40,278 nucleotides of DNA, taken from positions 1 through 40,278 of the forward strand of contig JABDLU010000008.1 of the NCBI GenBank assembly GCA_013002865.1, read 5' to 3'. The DNA is from Acidimicrobiia bacterium (lineage in GTDB: Bacteria; Actinomycetota; Acidimicrobiia; Spongiisociales; SHLN01). The notes beneath the pieces are model-generated. The model saw nothing but the letters and a program-made list of their open reading frames with translations. It had not been told where the DNA came from and did not search any database. Positions within the stretch are counted from its first letter, which is position 1, and every line of letters begins with the position of its first letter. The position numbers were made by a program, and so were the translations under genes. Positions 7,941 to 15,400 of the stretch are shown here, piece after piece.

Positions 7941-8993
7941 ATGCAAGCGCTGCTCATGGTGGGGGAGGGCACCCAGGAAATCGCCGACATCCCGGTGCCC
8001 GAGGTGCCAGAAGGCTGGGCACTGGTACGGACGATCGCATCGGCGGCCGGGCTCTTCCACACGCAGATGGTCAAGGGAATGCTCGACACCGGAGGCCTCC
8101 CGAGAATTCTTGGTCACGAGATCGTCGGTGAGATCGTGGAAGCCGGCTCGCCGGCCAGCCCACCGGCGGGAACGCTCGTCGTTGCCGATGCCGTGGTCGG
8201 CTGCGGTGTGTGTGAATGGTGCATTCGCGGCGAAGACAGCGTTTGCCCGTGGATGCGTCATCTCGGAATCGACCTCGACGGAGGTTTCGCCGAGTATTCG
8301 CTGGTCCCGGAGTCGAACCTGTTTCCGCTGCCGTCCGATATCCCGATCGCCGAGGCGGTGATGCTGAGTTCAGCGCTACCCGCCGCCGTGCACGCCGTGA
8401 CACGGGTCGGAGTCACGTCGGGCGCCCGGGTGGCGGTGAGCGGCGTTGGCAGTATCGGCTTCACCGTGTGCCAGGTCGCTAAGGCCTACGGGGCTACGAC
8501 CATCGTCGCCGCCGACGTCAGCGATGAGCAGCTGGCGGCGGTGGAGCCGTGGGTGGATGCGACGGTCAACGTCGGCGACATGACACCGACCGATGCCGCC
8601 ACCGCGATGAGCGAGGCAGGAGAGACTCCGCACGGGTTCGACATCGCATTCGAGACCGCCGGCCATCTCTCGAGTGTCGAGACAGTCATCGCCGCACTCC
8701 GGCCCGGAGGCAAGGCGATGATGATGGGCATCTGTGACGGCCCAACGGCTATCTCCTTCGACAGCTATCTCGCCCAGTTCGTGCGACGAGAGATCTCCCT
8801 GATCACGACCTTCGGATTCACCCGCCGGGACTTCCTGGTCGGCAACGCTCTCTACCTGGGCGGGCGGCTGGACCTCAGTCCGCTGGTCGGGCCGACCGTG
8901 GCGCTCGAGGATGTCCCATCCGTTCTCGCCCATATCGAGGAGCACGGAACAGGTGGCAAGCGGTATGTGGTGGACGTCGGGATGGCCGGGTGA
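7941..8993 (+). CDS. MDR-family alcohol dehydrogenase-like oxidoreductase, atypical catalytic zinc site
   Basis: The 350-aa protein has an N-terminal GroES-like domain with LGHEIVGEIVEAG and a complete structural-zinc loop, CGVCEWCIRGEDSVC. The Rossmann domain follows with VAVSGVGSIGFTVCQVAKAYG and a conserved Asp in VAADVSDEQ for NAD. In ordinary zinc alcohol dehydrogenases the first catalytic ligand is Cys in G-x-C-x-[ST]-D; here the region reads AAGLFHTQMVKG, so Cys is Phe and Asp is Gln. It may still bind zinc differently or act as a non-zinc reductase. The ATG at 7941 has GGGAG in front. The stop lies 3 bases before the convergent SDR gene's stop. Substrate is unknown. Confidence 0.87.
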   Translation: MQALLMVGEGTQEIADIPVPEVPEGWALVRTIASAAGLFHTQMVKGMLDTGGLPRILGHEIVGEIVEAGSPASPPAGTLVVADAVVGCGVCEWCIRGEDSVCPWMRHLGIDLDGGFAEYSLVPESNLFPLPSDIPIAEAVMLSSALPAAVHAVTRVGVTSGARVAVSGVGSIGFTVCQVAKAYGATTIVAADVSDEQLAAVEPWVDATVNVGDMTPTDAATAMSEAGETPHGFDIAFETAGHLSSVETVIAALRPGGKAMMMGICDGPTAISFDSYLAQFVRREISLITTFGFTRRDFLVGNALYLGGRLDLSPLVGPTVALEDVPSVLAHIEEHGTGGKRYVVDVGMAG

Positions 8994-8996
8994 GCG

Positions 8997-9728
8997 TCAG
9001 CTGGCCAGCCATCCGCCATCGACCGGGACGAATGCGCCTGTCATGTAGCTCGAATCGTCCGAAGTGAGAAACGCCGCTACCCGTGCGATTTCGGCCGGTT
9101 CAGCAGGGCGTCGGAGTGGTATGTGCGCCATGAACTCGGCGGACCGTTCCGGATCGGCGAGGCTGCCGGCGCTCATCGGGGTGTCGGTCACGCCCGGCCC
9201 GATGACGTTGACGCGAATGCCCAGCGGCGCCAGATCGAGGGCCAGCGACTTGCCGAGCATCAGCACGCCCCCTTTCGAAGCGCAGTATGCGGACGCCGAC
9301 GGCAGGGCCACGTGTGAGTTGAGCGACCCGATCAGCACGATCGCTCCGCCGTGTCCTGCCGCCCGCATGTTTCGGGCGGCTGCCTGTGCGGTCAAAAAGC
9401 TGCCGGTGAGGTTGACATCGACCACCTGTCGGAACGCATCTACCTCGACGTCGAGCGCATGGCCGCCGATTTCTATCCCTGCACATGTGACGATGTTGTT
9501 GATCGAACCAAACCGCTCGGCGGTCGCCGACACGGCCCGCTCGACCTCAGCCTGGTCGGTGACATCTGCCGCCAGCGCGATGCTGCCGTCGAGAGCGGCG
9601 GCGGTCCGTTCGGCGCTTTCCCCATCGAGGTCGACGCACGCCACGGCGTCGCCGCGAGCAGCGAGAACGGCGCATGTCGCGGCTCCGATTCCGGACCCTG
9701 CGCCGGTTACAAGGGTGACGTTCCCCAT
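8997..9728 (-). CDS. SDR family NAD(P)-dependent oxidoreductase
   Basis: A 243-aa classical SDR. Motifs in order: cofactor loop TGAGSGIGAATC near residue 7, DLDGE after strand 2 (Asp favours NAD), the structural motif in NNIVTCAG, catalytic Ser in LIGSLNSH, catalytic Tyr-Lys in YCASKGG, and the C-terminal GAFVPVDGGW. Such enzymes reduce or oxidise alcohol/ketone groups, often as FabG-like reductases or glucose-dehydrogenase-like enzymes. The ATG at 9728 has GAGGAG upstream; longer frames lack it. It is monocistronic, convergent with the MDR gene and divergent from the E1 operon. Precise substrate cannot be read. Confidence 0.9.
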   Translation of the reverse strand: MGNVTLVTGAGSGIGAATCAVLAARGDAVACVDLDGESAERTAAALDGSIALAADVTDQAEVERAVSATAERFGSINNIVTCAGIEIGGHALDVEVDAFRQVVDVNLTGSFLTAQAAARNMRAAGHGGAIVLIGSLNSHVALPSASAYCASKGGVLMLGKSLALDLAPLGIRVNVIGPGVTDTPMSAGSLADPERSAEFMAHIPLRRPAEPAEIARVAAFLTSDDSSYMTGAFVPVDGGWLAS

Positions 9729-9754
9729 GGTGCTCCTCGTCGACGGTGGCGCCC

Positions 9755-9760
9755 ATCCTA
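9755..9760 (-). promoter_or_regulatory. Candidate -10 box for the SDR gene
   Basis: TAGGAT on the minus strand lies 26 bases before the SDR ATG, in the divergent spacer. It is followed at the expected distance by a purine. It matches the window's recurring TANNNT motif. Confidence 0.35.
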
Positions 9761-9898
9761 CGGTCGGGGCGCTTCCGCAGTCCCCCACGGGGGTCGTCGG
9801 GTTGCGGGTCGGGGACGGCATCTCGCACGATTACGATGCGACGAATCTCAGTTCGGCGAGGGCACCGGATCCCACCGTCGCAACAAAGGAGCCATGAC

Positions 9899-10960
9899 GT
9901 GGAAGCTCCCCAGGCCTATGACTATTCGCAGCGGCCCGCCCGTCTGCCCGATCCCGTCGACGACGCCAACCGCGACCTCGACATCCCGTTGGAGACGCGG
10001 GTCGAGATGTACGAGATGCAACTGCTCCTCCGCCAGTTCGAGAAGCGCGCTTACGACCTGTTCATGCAGAACCTGGTTAAGGGAACGAGCCACCTTTCGT
10101 TGGGAATGGAGGCGATCGCGACGGGCTTCGGCGCAGCGCTCCGGCCCGACGACTACACGTTTGCGACCTATCGCGGCCATGCCCACACACTTGCCCGGGG
10201 AGCGCCGCCGGGTCCGGTGATGGCTGAGCTGCTCGGAAGGGAAAACGGCATCCTCCAGGGCAAGGGCGGGTCGATGCACCTGACGTCGGTCGAGCACGGC
10301 ATGATGGGCAGTTACGCCATCATCGGTGCTCATTTGTGTATTGCCAACGGGGCTGCCTGGAGTGCCCAGATGCGAGGCACGGATCAGGTCGCCGTGTCGT
10401 TCTTCGGCGACGGGACCACCAACATCGGTGCCTTCCACGAGGCCCTCAACTTCGCCGTCGTGTGGAACCTGCCGGTGGTGTTCGTATGCGAGAACAACCT
10501 GTACATGGAATACACCCCGATCGATGTCGTATCGGCGGTTCCCAACCCGGCCGCCGACCGCGGTCCCGCCTACGGGCTCGAGGGGATTGTGATCGACGGG
10601 AACGATCCCGACGCGGTCTTCACGGCGGCACGGGCCGCCATCGAACGCGCCCGCCGCGGTGGCGGGCCGTCCCTGATCGAGGCCGTGACCTACCGCCACG
10701 GCGGTCACAGCCGGGCCGACCCCGGCAAGTACCGGCCTGAGGCCGAAGTGGAGGCGTGGCTCGAGCGGGATCCCATCCCCATGTACCACCAACGGCTCCT
10801 GGGCCTGGGAGTTGGTGAGGGGGACCTCGCATCCATCCAACAGTCCGTGGCCGGGGAGGTCGAGGCGGCAACCGAGTTCGCCAAGAGCGGCGACTTTCCT
10901 GATGAGGCCTCGCTGTTGACAGACGTGTGGGCCGACGGGGGTTCCGCATGGCGGAACTGA
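9899..10960 (+). CDS. ThDP-dependent dehydrogenase E1 component, alpha subunit (pyruvate/acetoin/branched-chain type)
   Basis: This 353-aa protein has the E1-alpha order: LLLRQFEKRAYDLF, the active-site surround RGHAHTLARGAP, the loop KGGSMHLTSVEHGMMGSYAI, and the ThDP motif from FFGDGTTNIGAFHEALNF to the closing Asn of FVCENNLY. The last third has the phosphorylation-loop analogue YRHGGHSRADPGKYRP. Together with E1-beta it decarboxylates a 2-oxo acid and passes the acyl group to a lipoyl E2. Acetoin and pyruvate types are both possible. The start is a GTG at 9899, seven bases after AAGGAG. The nearby ATG at 9893 is in another frame. It overlaps the beta subunit gene by 13 bases. No E2 or E3 gene follows, so the partner must be elsewhere. 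Confidence 0.92.
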   Translation: MEAPQAYDYSQRPARLPDPVDDANRDLDIPLETRVEMYEMQLLLRQFEKRAYDLFMQNLVKGTSHLSLGMEAIATGFGAALRPDDYTFATYRGHAHTLARGAPPGPVMAELLGRENGILQGKGGSMHLTSVEHGMMGSYAIIGAHLCIANGAAWSAQMRGTDQVAVSFFGDGTTNIGAFHEALNFAVVWNLPVVFVCENNLYMEYTPIDVVSAVPNPAADRGPAYGLEGIVIDGNDPDAVFTAARAAIERARRGGGPSLIEAVTYRHGGHSRADPGKYRPEAEVEAWLERDPIPMYHQRLLGLGVGEGDLASIQQSVAGEVEAATEFAKSGDFPDEASLLTDVWADGGSAWRN

Positions 10961-11922
10961 CCTACCGGGAAGCCGTGGCGCGCGGGATCGCTCAGGAGAT
11001 GCGTCGCGACCCGAGGCTCGTGATGCTCGGAGAGGACGTTGCCGCAGCGGGCGGAGTCTTCAAGACGACGGTCGGATTGATCGACGAGTTCGGACCGGAC
11101 CGGGTTCGCGACACGCCGATATCCGAGCAGGCCATTCTCGGGGCAGCCATGGGAGCTGCGATGACCGGAATTCCCGTCATCGCCGAGATCATGTTCTCCG
11201 ATTTCCTGGCGGTGTGCTGGGACATCGTCGCAAACGAGATGGCGAAGAGCCGCTACATGACGGGGGGCCAGGTGAGCGTCCCGGTTGTGATCCGGACCGC
11301 CAACGGCGGGGGAGCCCGCTTTGGCGCCCAGCACAGCCAGAGCGTGGAGAACTGGTGCATGATGATTCCGGGCTTGAAAGTGGTTGCGCCGTCCACGCCT
11401 GCCGATGTGGTTGGCTTGATGGCGGCCTCGGTCAGGGACCCCGATCCGGTGGTCTTCTTCGAGCATAAATCCCTCCTCGGCACCAAAGCCGATGTGCCAG
11501 ACGAGGACGTCGTCGATCGCCTGGGTGAGGCCGTCGTACGACGGGAGGGGACCGACTGCACCATCGCCGCCCTGGCGCTGATGGTCCCACGAGCCCTCGA
11601 GGCTGCCGACCGTTTGGCTGAGGAGGGCATCTCCGCGGAAGTCATCGACGTACGGTCACTGGTGCCCCTCGACACCCGCACGCTGCTGGCCTCGGTTGAG
11701 AAGACCGGTCGGTTCATCACCGTAGAAGAGAATCCCCGACTGTGCGGCTGGGGGGCCGAATTGGCATCGATCGTGGCCGACGAGGCCTTCTGGAACCTCG
11801 ATGGGCCGGTGGTGCGGATCACGACTCCCCACATCCCGCTCCCCGCAGCCGAGTCGCTGGAAGACATGAGCATCCCGACGGTCGACAGAATCCATCAGAC
11901 GGTGCGGACCGCTCTCGCCTGA
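10948..11922 (+). CDS. ThDP-dependent dehydrogenase E1 component, beta subunit
   Basis: The 324-aa protein matches E1-beta: LTYREAVARGIAQEMRRDP, the GEDVAAAGGVFKTT segment, the active-site region RDTPISEQAILGAAMGAAM, YMTGGQVSVPVVIRTANGGG and the C-terminal domain starting VDRLGEAVVRREGTD, then IDVRSLVPLDTRTLLASVEK. It completes the ThDP site at the alpha/beta interface. The ATG at 10948 overlaps the end of the alpha gene, indicating coupled translation. The 3' spacer holds a perfect 16-bp palindrome. As with alpha, pyruvate, acetoin and branched-chain oxo acids are possible substrates; the AQHSQS and IPGLKVV elements are shared among them. Confidence 0.92.
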   Translation: MAELTYREAVARGIAQEMRRDPRLVMLGEDVAAAGGVFKTTVGLIDEFGPDRVRDTPISEQAILGAAMGAAMTGIPVIAEIMFSDFLAVCWDIVANEMAKSRYMTGGQVSVPVVIRTANGGGARFGAQHSQSVENWCMMIPGLKVVAPSTPADVVGLMAASVRDPDPVVFFEHKSLLGTKADVPDEDVVDRLGEAVVRREGTDCTIAALALMVPRALEAADRLAEEGISAEVIDVRSLVPLDTRTLLASVEKTGRFITVEENPRLCGWGAELASIVADEAFWNLDGPVVRITTPHIPLPAAESLEDMSIPTVDRIHQTVRTALA

Positions 11923-11936
11923 AGAGCTCGCTCGCG

Positions 11937-11952
11937 GTGTCGACGTCGACAC
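11937..11952. repeat. Perfect 16-bp palindrome downstream of the E1-beta gene
   Basis: GTGTCGACGTCGACAC reads identically on both strands. It can be extended by CGC/GCG arms with one bulged G. It starts 14 bases after the E1-beta stop. No U-run follows, so it is not a classical terminator; an operator or a transcript-end hairpin is possible. Confidence 0.5.
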
Positions 11953-11989
11953 GCGGGATAAGCCACGCTGGTATCCGCTGCAATCCGGC

Positions 11990-11995
11990 TAGAGT
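11990..11995 (+). promoter_or_regulatory. Candidate -10 box for the RRM gene with a long leader
   Basis: TAGAGT occurs about 155 bases before the RRM start. A start of transcription near 12003 would give a leader of about 145 bases, long enough for post-transcriptional control. The leader holds no fold I can assign. Confidence 0.3.
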
Positions 11996-12148
11996 GGGCG
12001 CACGCACGGTTATCGTGCTTCACCTCGCTGTGCTTCTGTCGTTCCGTCGGGTTGCTGCGAAGTTGTTCGGTTGTGGGGTCGTCTCGATCCCGGATCCGGG
12101 TGCTTGGTTGCTGGGTGTCATCGACGGTTCAGCTCAAAGGAGCACGCA

Positions 12149-12403
12149 ATGTCCACCAACATCTATGTAGGAAACCTCTCCTTCTCGACCAACACCGACG
12201 ACCTGGAGCGCCTCTTCGCCGAGCACGGCGAAGTCACCAAGGCCCAGGTGATCACCGACCGTGACACCGGCCGCTCGCGCGGTTTCGGTTTCGTTGAGAT
12301 GGCCTCGTCCGACGCCGCCCAGAAGGCGATCAGCTCGCTCAACGGCGCCGACGTCGAAGGACGCAGCCTCAAGGTCAACATCGCCCAGGAACGCTCCCGC
12401 TGA
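12149..12403 (+). CDS. Small RNA-binding protein with a single RRM domain
   Basis: The 84-aa protein is essentially one RRM. RNP2 is IYVGNLSF and RNP1 is RGFGFVEM, with the aromatic residues that stack on RNA in place. The end, LKVNIAQERSR, is short and basic, and lacks the Gly-rich tail of cyanobacterial Rbp proteins. Bacterial single-RRM proteins bind RNA in the cytosol and often respond to cold in cyanobacteria; the role in this lineage is not known to me. The ATG is preceded by AAAGGAG. A small SHOCT-like gene follows 60 bases later, before a terminator, so the two probably form one transcript. Confidence 0.93.
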   Translation: MSTNIYVGNLSFSTNTDDLERLFAEHGEVTKAQVITDRDTGRSRGFGFVEMASSDAAQKAISSLNGADVEGRSLKVNIAQERSR

Positions 12404-12463
12404 TTCAGGTTGCAACTAGCCGGTTGCACACCTGCGGCAGTCTGACCTCGTCCGCTACCACCA

Positions 12464-12718
12464 GTGGGTAGGGGCGGGGGCGAAGCCGCCGCCAAGCGAG
12501 CCCGGGAGCGATCCCGGCTGGCAAAGCGGGCGGCCAAGGAAGCCAAGCGGGCCGAGCGAGCGGAGGACGACTCCGCTCTGTCGGCGGGCACGGAAGCCGA
12601 ATTGATGGCGGAGTTCGCAGAGCTCAGTGCCGGATACGAGGCCAAGCGGGTCAGCCACGACGTGTTTGTCTCCGAGAAGCTTCGAATCTTCGAAGAGCTC
12701 GGGATCGAAGCCGGCTAG
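12464..12718 (+). CDS. Small SHOCT-domain-like protein with basic coiled N-terminus
   Basis: An 84-aa protein has a very basic Ala/Lys/Arg-rich first half (KRARERSRLAKRAAKEAKRA), probably helical and possibly nucleic-acid binding. The second half resembles the SHOCT motif: ELMAEFAELSAGYEAKRVSH, then DVFVSEKLRIFEELGI. SHOCT domains are short helical hairpins of uncertain, probably oligomerising function. The only usable start in frame after the stop at 12443 is the GTG at 12464. It lacks a ribosome site, so translation may depend on coupling or re-initiation. It lies between the RRM gene and a strong terminator. A partnership with the RRM protein in RNA binding is inference. Confidence 0.7.
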   Translation: MGRGGGEAAAKRARERSRLAKRAAKEAKRAERAEDDSALSAGTEAELMAEFAELSAGYEAKRVSHDVFVSEKLRIFEELGIEAG

Positions 12719-12734
12719 GAACAACCCAGAGACA

Positions 12735-12772
12735 CGAAAGCCGGCCCGGTATCACTACCGGGTCGGCTTTCG
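12735..12772 (+). terminator. Strong intrinsic-type hairpin after the SHOCT-like gene
   Basis: A 17-bp stem with one G-T pair closes a TCAC tetraloop. Arms are 12735-12751 and 12756-12772. A short T-containing run (GCTTTGT) follows. It starts 17 bases after the upstream stop and ends the RRM/SHOCT transcript. Confidence 0.85.
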
Positions 12773-12799
12773 CTTTGTACGGTTGAACTCGTCTCTGCG

Positions 12800-12805
12800 T
12801 AGCGT
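12800..12805 (+). promoter_or_regulatory. -10 box for a leaderless metallopeptidase transcript
   Basis: TAGCGT stands 6 bases before the ATG at 12812, just after the terminator. No ribosome site is present. Spacing fits transcription starting at the A of ATG. Confidence 0.5.
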
Positions 12806-12811
12806 TGCCTC

Positions 12812-13183
12812 ATGCCGATACGAATCTCCCGGGAACGGTTCGAGGAATTGGTGGCCGAGGCCCTCGACTCCATTCCCGACGAACTGGCCGAATACATGGA
12901 GAACGTCGCCGTCGTCGTGCAGGCCTGGCCGAATGCTCGCCAGCAGCGCACCCACCGCGGCATGCTCCTTGGCCTGTATGAGGGAGTCGATCTGACCCGC
13001 CGGGGCCCGCTGTCCTATCACGCGGTCATGCCCGACCGCATCACGATCTTCCAGGGCCCGCACTGCCGGATCACCAGTACCGAAGATGCGTTGCGGGACC
13101 GGATCGCCACGACCGTGATCCACGAAGTCGGGCACCATTTCGGTATTTCGGACGCCCGGCTTCAAGAGCTTGGCTGGTCCTAG
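12812..13183 (+). CDS. Zincin-like metallopeptidase family protein (HExxH, DUF1025 type)
   Basis: This 123-aa protein matches the small actinobacterial metallopeptidase family. The N-terminal half carries FEELVAEALDSIPDELAEYM and VVVQAWPN. The zinc motif VIHEVGHHFGISD lies at about residues 100-112 (His, Glu, His, then a third ligand candidate Asp). It ends LQELGWS, the usual C-terminus. Members are cytosolic minimal zincins with no proven substrate. The gene follows a terminator and has its own promoter-like -10 box, so it is independent. The convergent glycosidase-like gene ends 10 bases after its stop. Family assignment is confident; activity is not established. Confidence 0.88.
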   Translation: MPIRISRERFEELVAEALDSIPDELAEYMENVAVVVQAWPNARQQRTHRGMLLGLYEGVDLTRRGPLSYHAVMPDRITIFQGPHCRITSTEDALRDRIATTVIHEVGHHFGISDARLQELGWS

Positions 13184-13192
13184 AGCAGGAAC

Positions 13193-14611
13193 TCAGCGGG
13201 GTCGGATGAGGCCGGGGGTGTCGAGGATGAGCTGGAGGCCGGCGGAGACACCGGAGGCCGACATCCCGGTGCTTCCCGGGGTGGAGGCGTTCCAGCGGGG
13301 ATCGAAGCCGTACACGAAGTTGCCCATCACCCCGAGGTTCTTCATGGCAACGACGTCGTCGCGCACCTGTTCGGGGGAGATGGGGTTGTTGCCGTTGCAG
13401 GCCCAGGTGATGCCCTCGTAGCGCATCTCGCCGTTGCCCCAGATCGGCGCCCCGGTGGCGGCCAGCTCCTGCATCCAGTTCGACGCGGTGTTGGCGTCCG
13501 CACAATGCCCGGTCTGGGGAGCGTGGGCGTCCAGCCAGGGGGCTCCGACGTAGTTGAGGTGCTGGCCGGGGGCGGTGTGAAACAGGATCTGCGGTCCGCT
13601 GAACCCATTGGCGGCCTGGGCGTCCTTGATGCCGCGCACCACCTCCGCCCAGATGGCGCCGTGTTCGCCGCCGCAGCAGTCATCGGTGGTGTCGCCCCCC
13701 ATCACCCAGGCGTCGATGGCGCTCCGGCCCGAGAAGTCGGGGCGGGTCCAGCGGCTGGCGATGGTGTTGCCGTATTGATAGGCGTTGCCGGCGTTGAGCT
13801 TGCCCGACTCCACCGAAAACTGATTGGGTCCGTCCCAGGCGACCACGATGCCCACCTTGAGGCCCCGGGCGGCCGCTTTGCCGATGAGCCGTTCGACATC
13901 GTTCAGGTAGTCGGTGTTGGGATTGGAGAAGTTCCCGAACGTGTGACCGAACCCGTTTCCGGTGTTGATGTCCTGATTGATGTTGACCACCGAGAACCAG
14001 AAGCCGGTCAGATTCTGGCCGCCGGTCCCGCTGGCATTGGCGAGGCGGTCGACATATTCCTGCATGGCGCCGTCGTTGGCCTTGGCGGCGATTTGCCAGG
14101 CGGTGTCCCACAGCCGCAGCGTGCCTCCGGTCTGGGGTGGCGGGGGCGGGGGTGGCGCCGTTGTGGTCGTGGTCGGAGGAGGCGGCGGGGGAGCGGTCGC
14201 CGGCGGGCTGGTCGTGGTCGTCGGCGCGTTGGTGGTCGGCGGGGTCGGAGGGGAGGTCGTCGTTGTAGCCGCGCCCGGTGTTGGGGCGGTCGTGCTGGTG
14301 CTCGTCGTGGTCGCCGGCGAGTCGTCGTCGGTGTCGGTCTCGCCGTCCGGCGCCTCGTCGGTTGTGGTCAGGGGATCACCGGCGGGTCCGGGTGCCAGCG
14401 AGTTGAGAAGGTCGAGCTCCGTGGATGCTTCGGGGAGATCCGGCAGAGCGGCTTCCGGGGACGGCCGGGTGAGGGCCGGTGGCGTCGTCTCCGACCGCAG
14501 CAGCACGCCGCCGGTCTGCTCGGGTGGCCCGCTCGTGAAGTACGCGCTGCCAGCGCCCAGCAGCAGGAGCGGAAGGACGAAGGCGGGAACGAGCCAGAGG
14601 GCGCGGCGCAT
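13193..14611 (-). CDS. Exported glycoside-hydrolase-like protein (GH140/DUF4038-like barrel) with Thr/Pro-rich linker
   Basis: The 472-aa protein starts with a signal peptide or anchor (LVPAFVLPLLLLGAGSAYF, about residues 7-25). A low-complexity Thr/Pro/Ser stalk spans about residues 40-165. The C-terminal domain of about 300 residues begins GGTLRLWDTAWQIAAKAND. It then shows a pattern of TIM-barrel strands: GFWFSVVNINQD, GLKVGIVVAWDG, AIDAWVMGGDTTDD, PQILFHTAP and GNFVYGFDPRWN. The opening Leu-x-Asp-Thr-Ala-Trp recalls DUF4038 (apiosidase-type) hydrolases, but this match is loose. Two adjacent Cys (DDCCGG) and Cys pairs nearby suggest disulfides outside the cell. Gene order gives no substrate. 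The surface stalk is shared in style with the MltG protein. Confidence 0.68.
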   Translation of the reverse strand: MRRALWLVPAFVLPLLLLGAGSAYFTSGPPEQTGGVLLRSETTPPALTRPSPEAALPDLPEASTELDLLNSLAPGPAGDPLTTTDEAPDGETDTDDDSPATTTSTSTTAPTPGAATTTTSPPTPPTTNAPTTTTSPPATAPPPPPPTTTTTAPPPPPPPQTGGTLRLWDTAWQIAAKANDGAMQEYVDRLANASGTGGQNLTGFWFSVVNINQDINTGNGFGHTFGNFSNPNTDYLNDVERLIGKAAARGLKVGIVVAWDGPNQFSVESGKLNAGNAYQYGNTIASRWTRPDFSGRSAIDAWVMGGDTTDDCCGGEHGAIWAEVVRGIKDAQAANGFSGPQILFHTAPGQHLNYVGAPWLDAHAPQTGHCADANTASNWMQELAATGAPIWGNGEMRYEGITWACNGNNPISPEQVRDDVVAMKNLGVMGNFVYGFDPRWNASTPGSTGMSASGVSAGLQLILDTPGLIRPR

Positions 14612-14797
14612 GTACGGCTGGCGCCCCTAGCGGCCGGCCGCGGCGGAGTCGGAGGACGCCTCGGTATGCATGGTCCTCTATGTCGGCAAGCTAGCCGCAG
14701 GACATGAGGGCTACCGGGCCGATTTCCCGTCGATCAGTGGTGGGGGCCTAGGAAACGACGCCGTTCTGCATGGCCCACAGGGCAGCGGCCGCCCGGC

Positions 14798-14803
14798 CAT
14801 ACT
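14798..14803 (+). promoter_or_regulatory. -10 box for a leaderless methyltransferase transcript
   Basis: CATACT lies 6 bases before the GTG at 14810. No ribosome site exists. The same hexamer and spacing recur before 15967. Confidence 0.45.
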
Positions 14804-14809
14804 GGGGCC

Positions 14810-15394
14810 GTGGACGAACGCACCGCCTGGAACCGTCGCTACGCCGAAGGCGACTACGTGCCCCGCACCGCTCCCAGCCCCTTCCTGGAGGAGTGGCTCG
14901 ACCGGCTGCCCCGGGGTCGAGCCCTGGTCGTGGCGTGCGGGACCGGTCGCAATGCCATGCGCCTCGCTGAGGCCGGCTTCGAGGTGGACGCAGTCGACAT
15001 CTCGGAGGTGGCCATCGCCCGGGCCACGGAGGAGTCGGAGCGGCGCGGACTCGGCGTGCGCTGGCACGTCTCGTCGCTCGACGACTTCGAGATCCCGGCC
15101 GGTGCCTTCCGGCTCGTCACCAACATCCGCTATCGCAATCCCCACCTTTGGCCGCGCCTCGTCGATGGGCTGGCATCGGACGGATGGGCGCTGGTCGAAC
15201 ACCACCTCAAATCGACCGCCGACGTCGTCGGACCGAGTCAGCCGGAATTCCGCCTCGACCCCCAGGAGCTGCTCCGGGCCTTCGAGTCGTTGCGGATCGT
15301 CTACTACTCAGAGGTCCTCGAAGCAGGCGATGTAGACGTCGGCGATTACGCCCTTGCCCGCCTGGTGGCTTGCAAGGGCGACCCCGGCTTCTGA
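14810..15394 (+). CDS. Class I SAM-dependent methyltransferase
   Basis: This 194-aa protein starts WNRRYAEGDYVPRTAPSPFL, typical of TehB-like or thiopurine-type methyltransferases. The SAM-binding motif I is ALVVACGTGRNAMRLAEAGF, with motif II VDAVDISEVAIARA and a later ASDGWALVEHH. It is therefore a small soluble enzyme that uses SAM. Tellurite/thiol methyltransferase roles are possible but not proven. The start is the GTG at 14810, positioned 6 bases after a CATACT -10 box; nothing upstream looks like a ribosome site. The convergent SRPBCC gene ends 7 bases after its stop. Confidence 0.88.
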   Translation: MDERTAWNRRYAEGDYVPRTAPSPFLEEWLDRLPRGRALVVACGTGRNAMRLAEAGFEVDAVDISEVAIARATEESERRGLGVRWHVSSLDDFEIPAGAFRLVTNIRYRNPHLWPRLVDGLASDGWALVEHHLKSTADVVGPSQPEFRLDPQELLRAFESLRIVYYSEVLEAGDVDVGDYALARLVACKGDPGF

Positions 15395-15400
15395 GCCGGA

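Noticed and set aside
13505-14707. Plus-strand 400-aa open frame opposite the glycosidase-like gene
   Set aside because: Antisense of the Thr/Pro linker gives Gly/Arg runs; no domain, no start signal.
14612-14809. Possible riboswitch or leader peptide in the divergent spacer
   Set aside because: CGGCAAGCTAGCCG and flanking partial dyads are suggestive, but I could match no riboswitch consensus. The 14-codon minus-strand ORF there has weak support.
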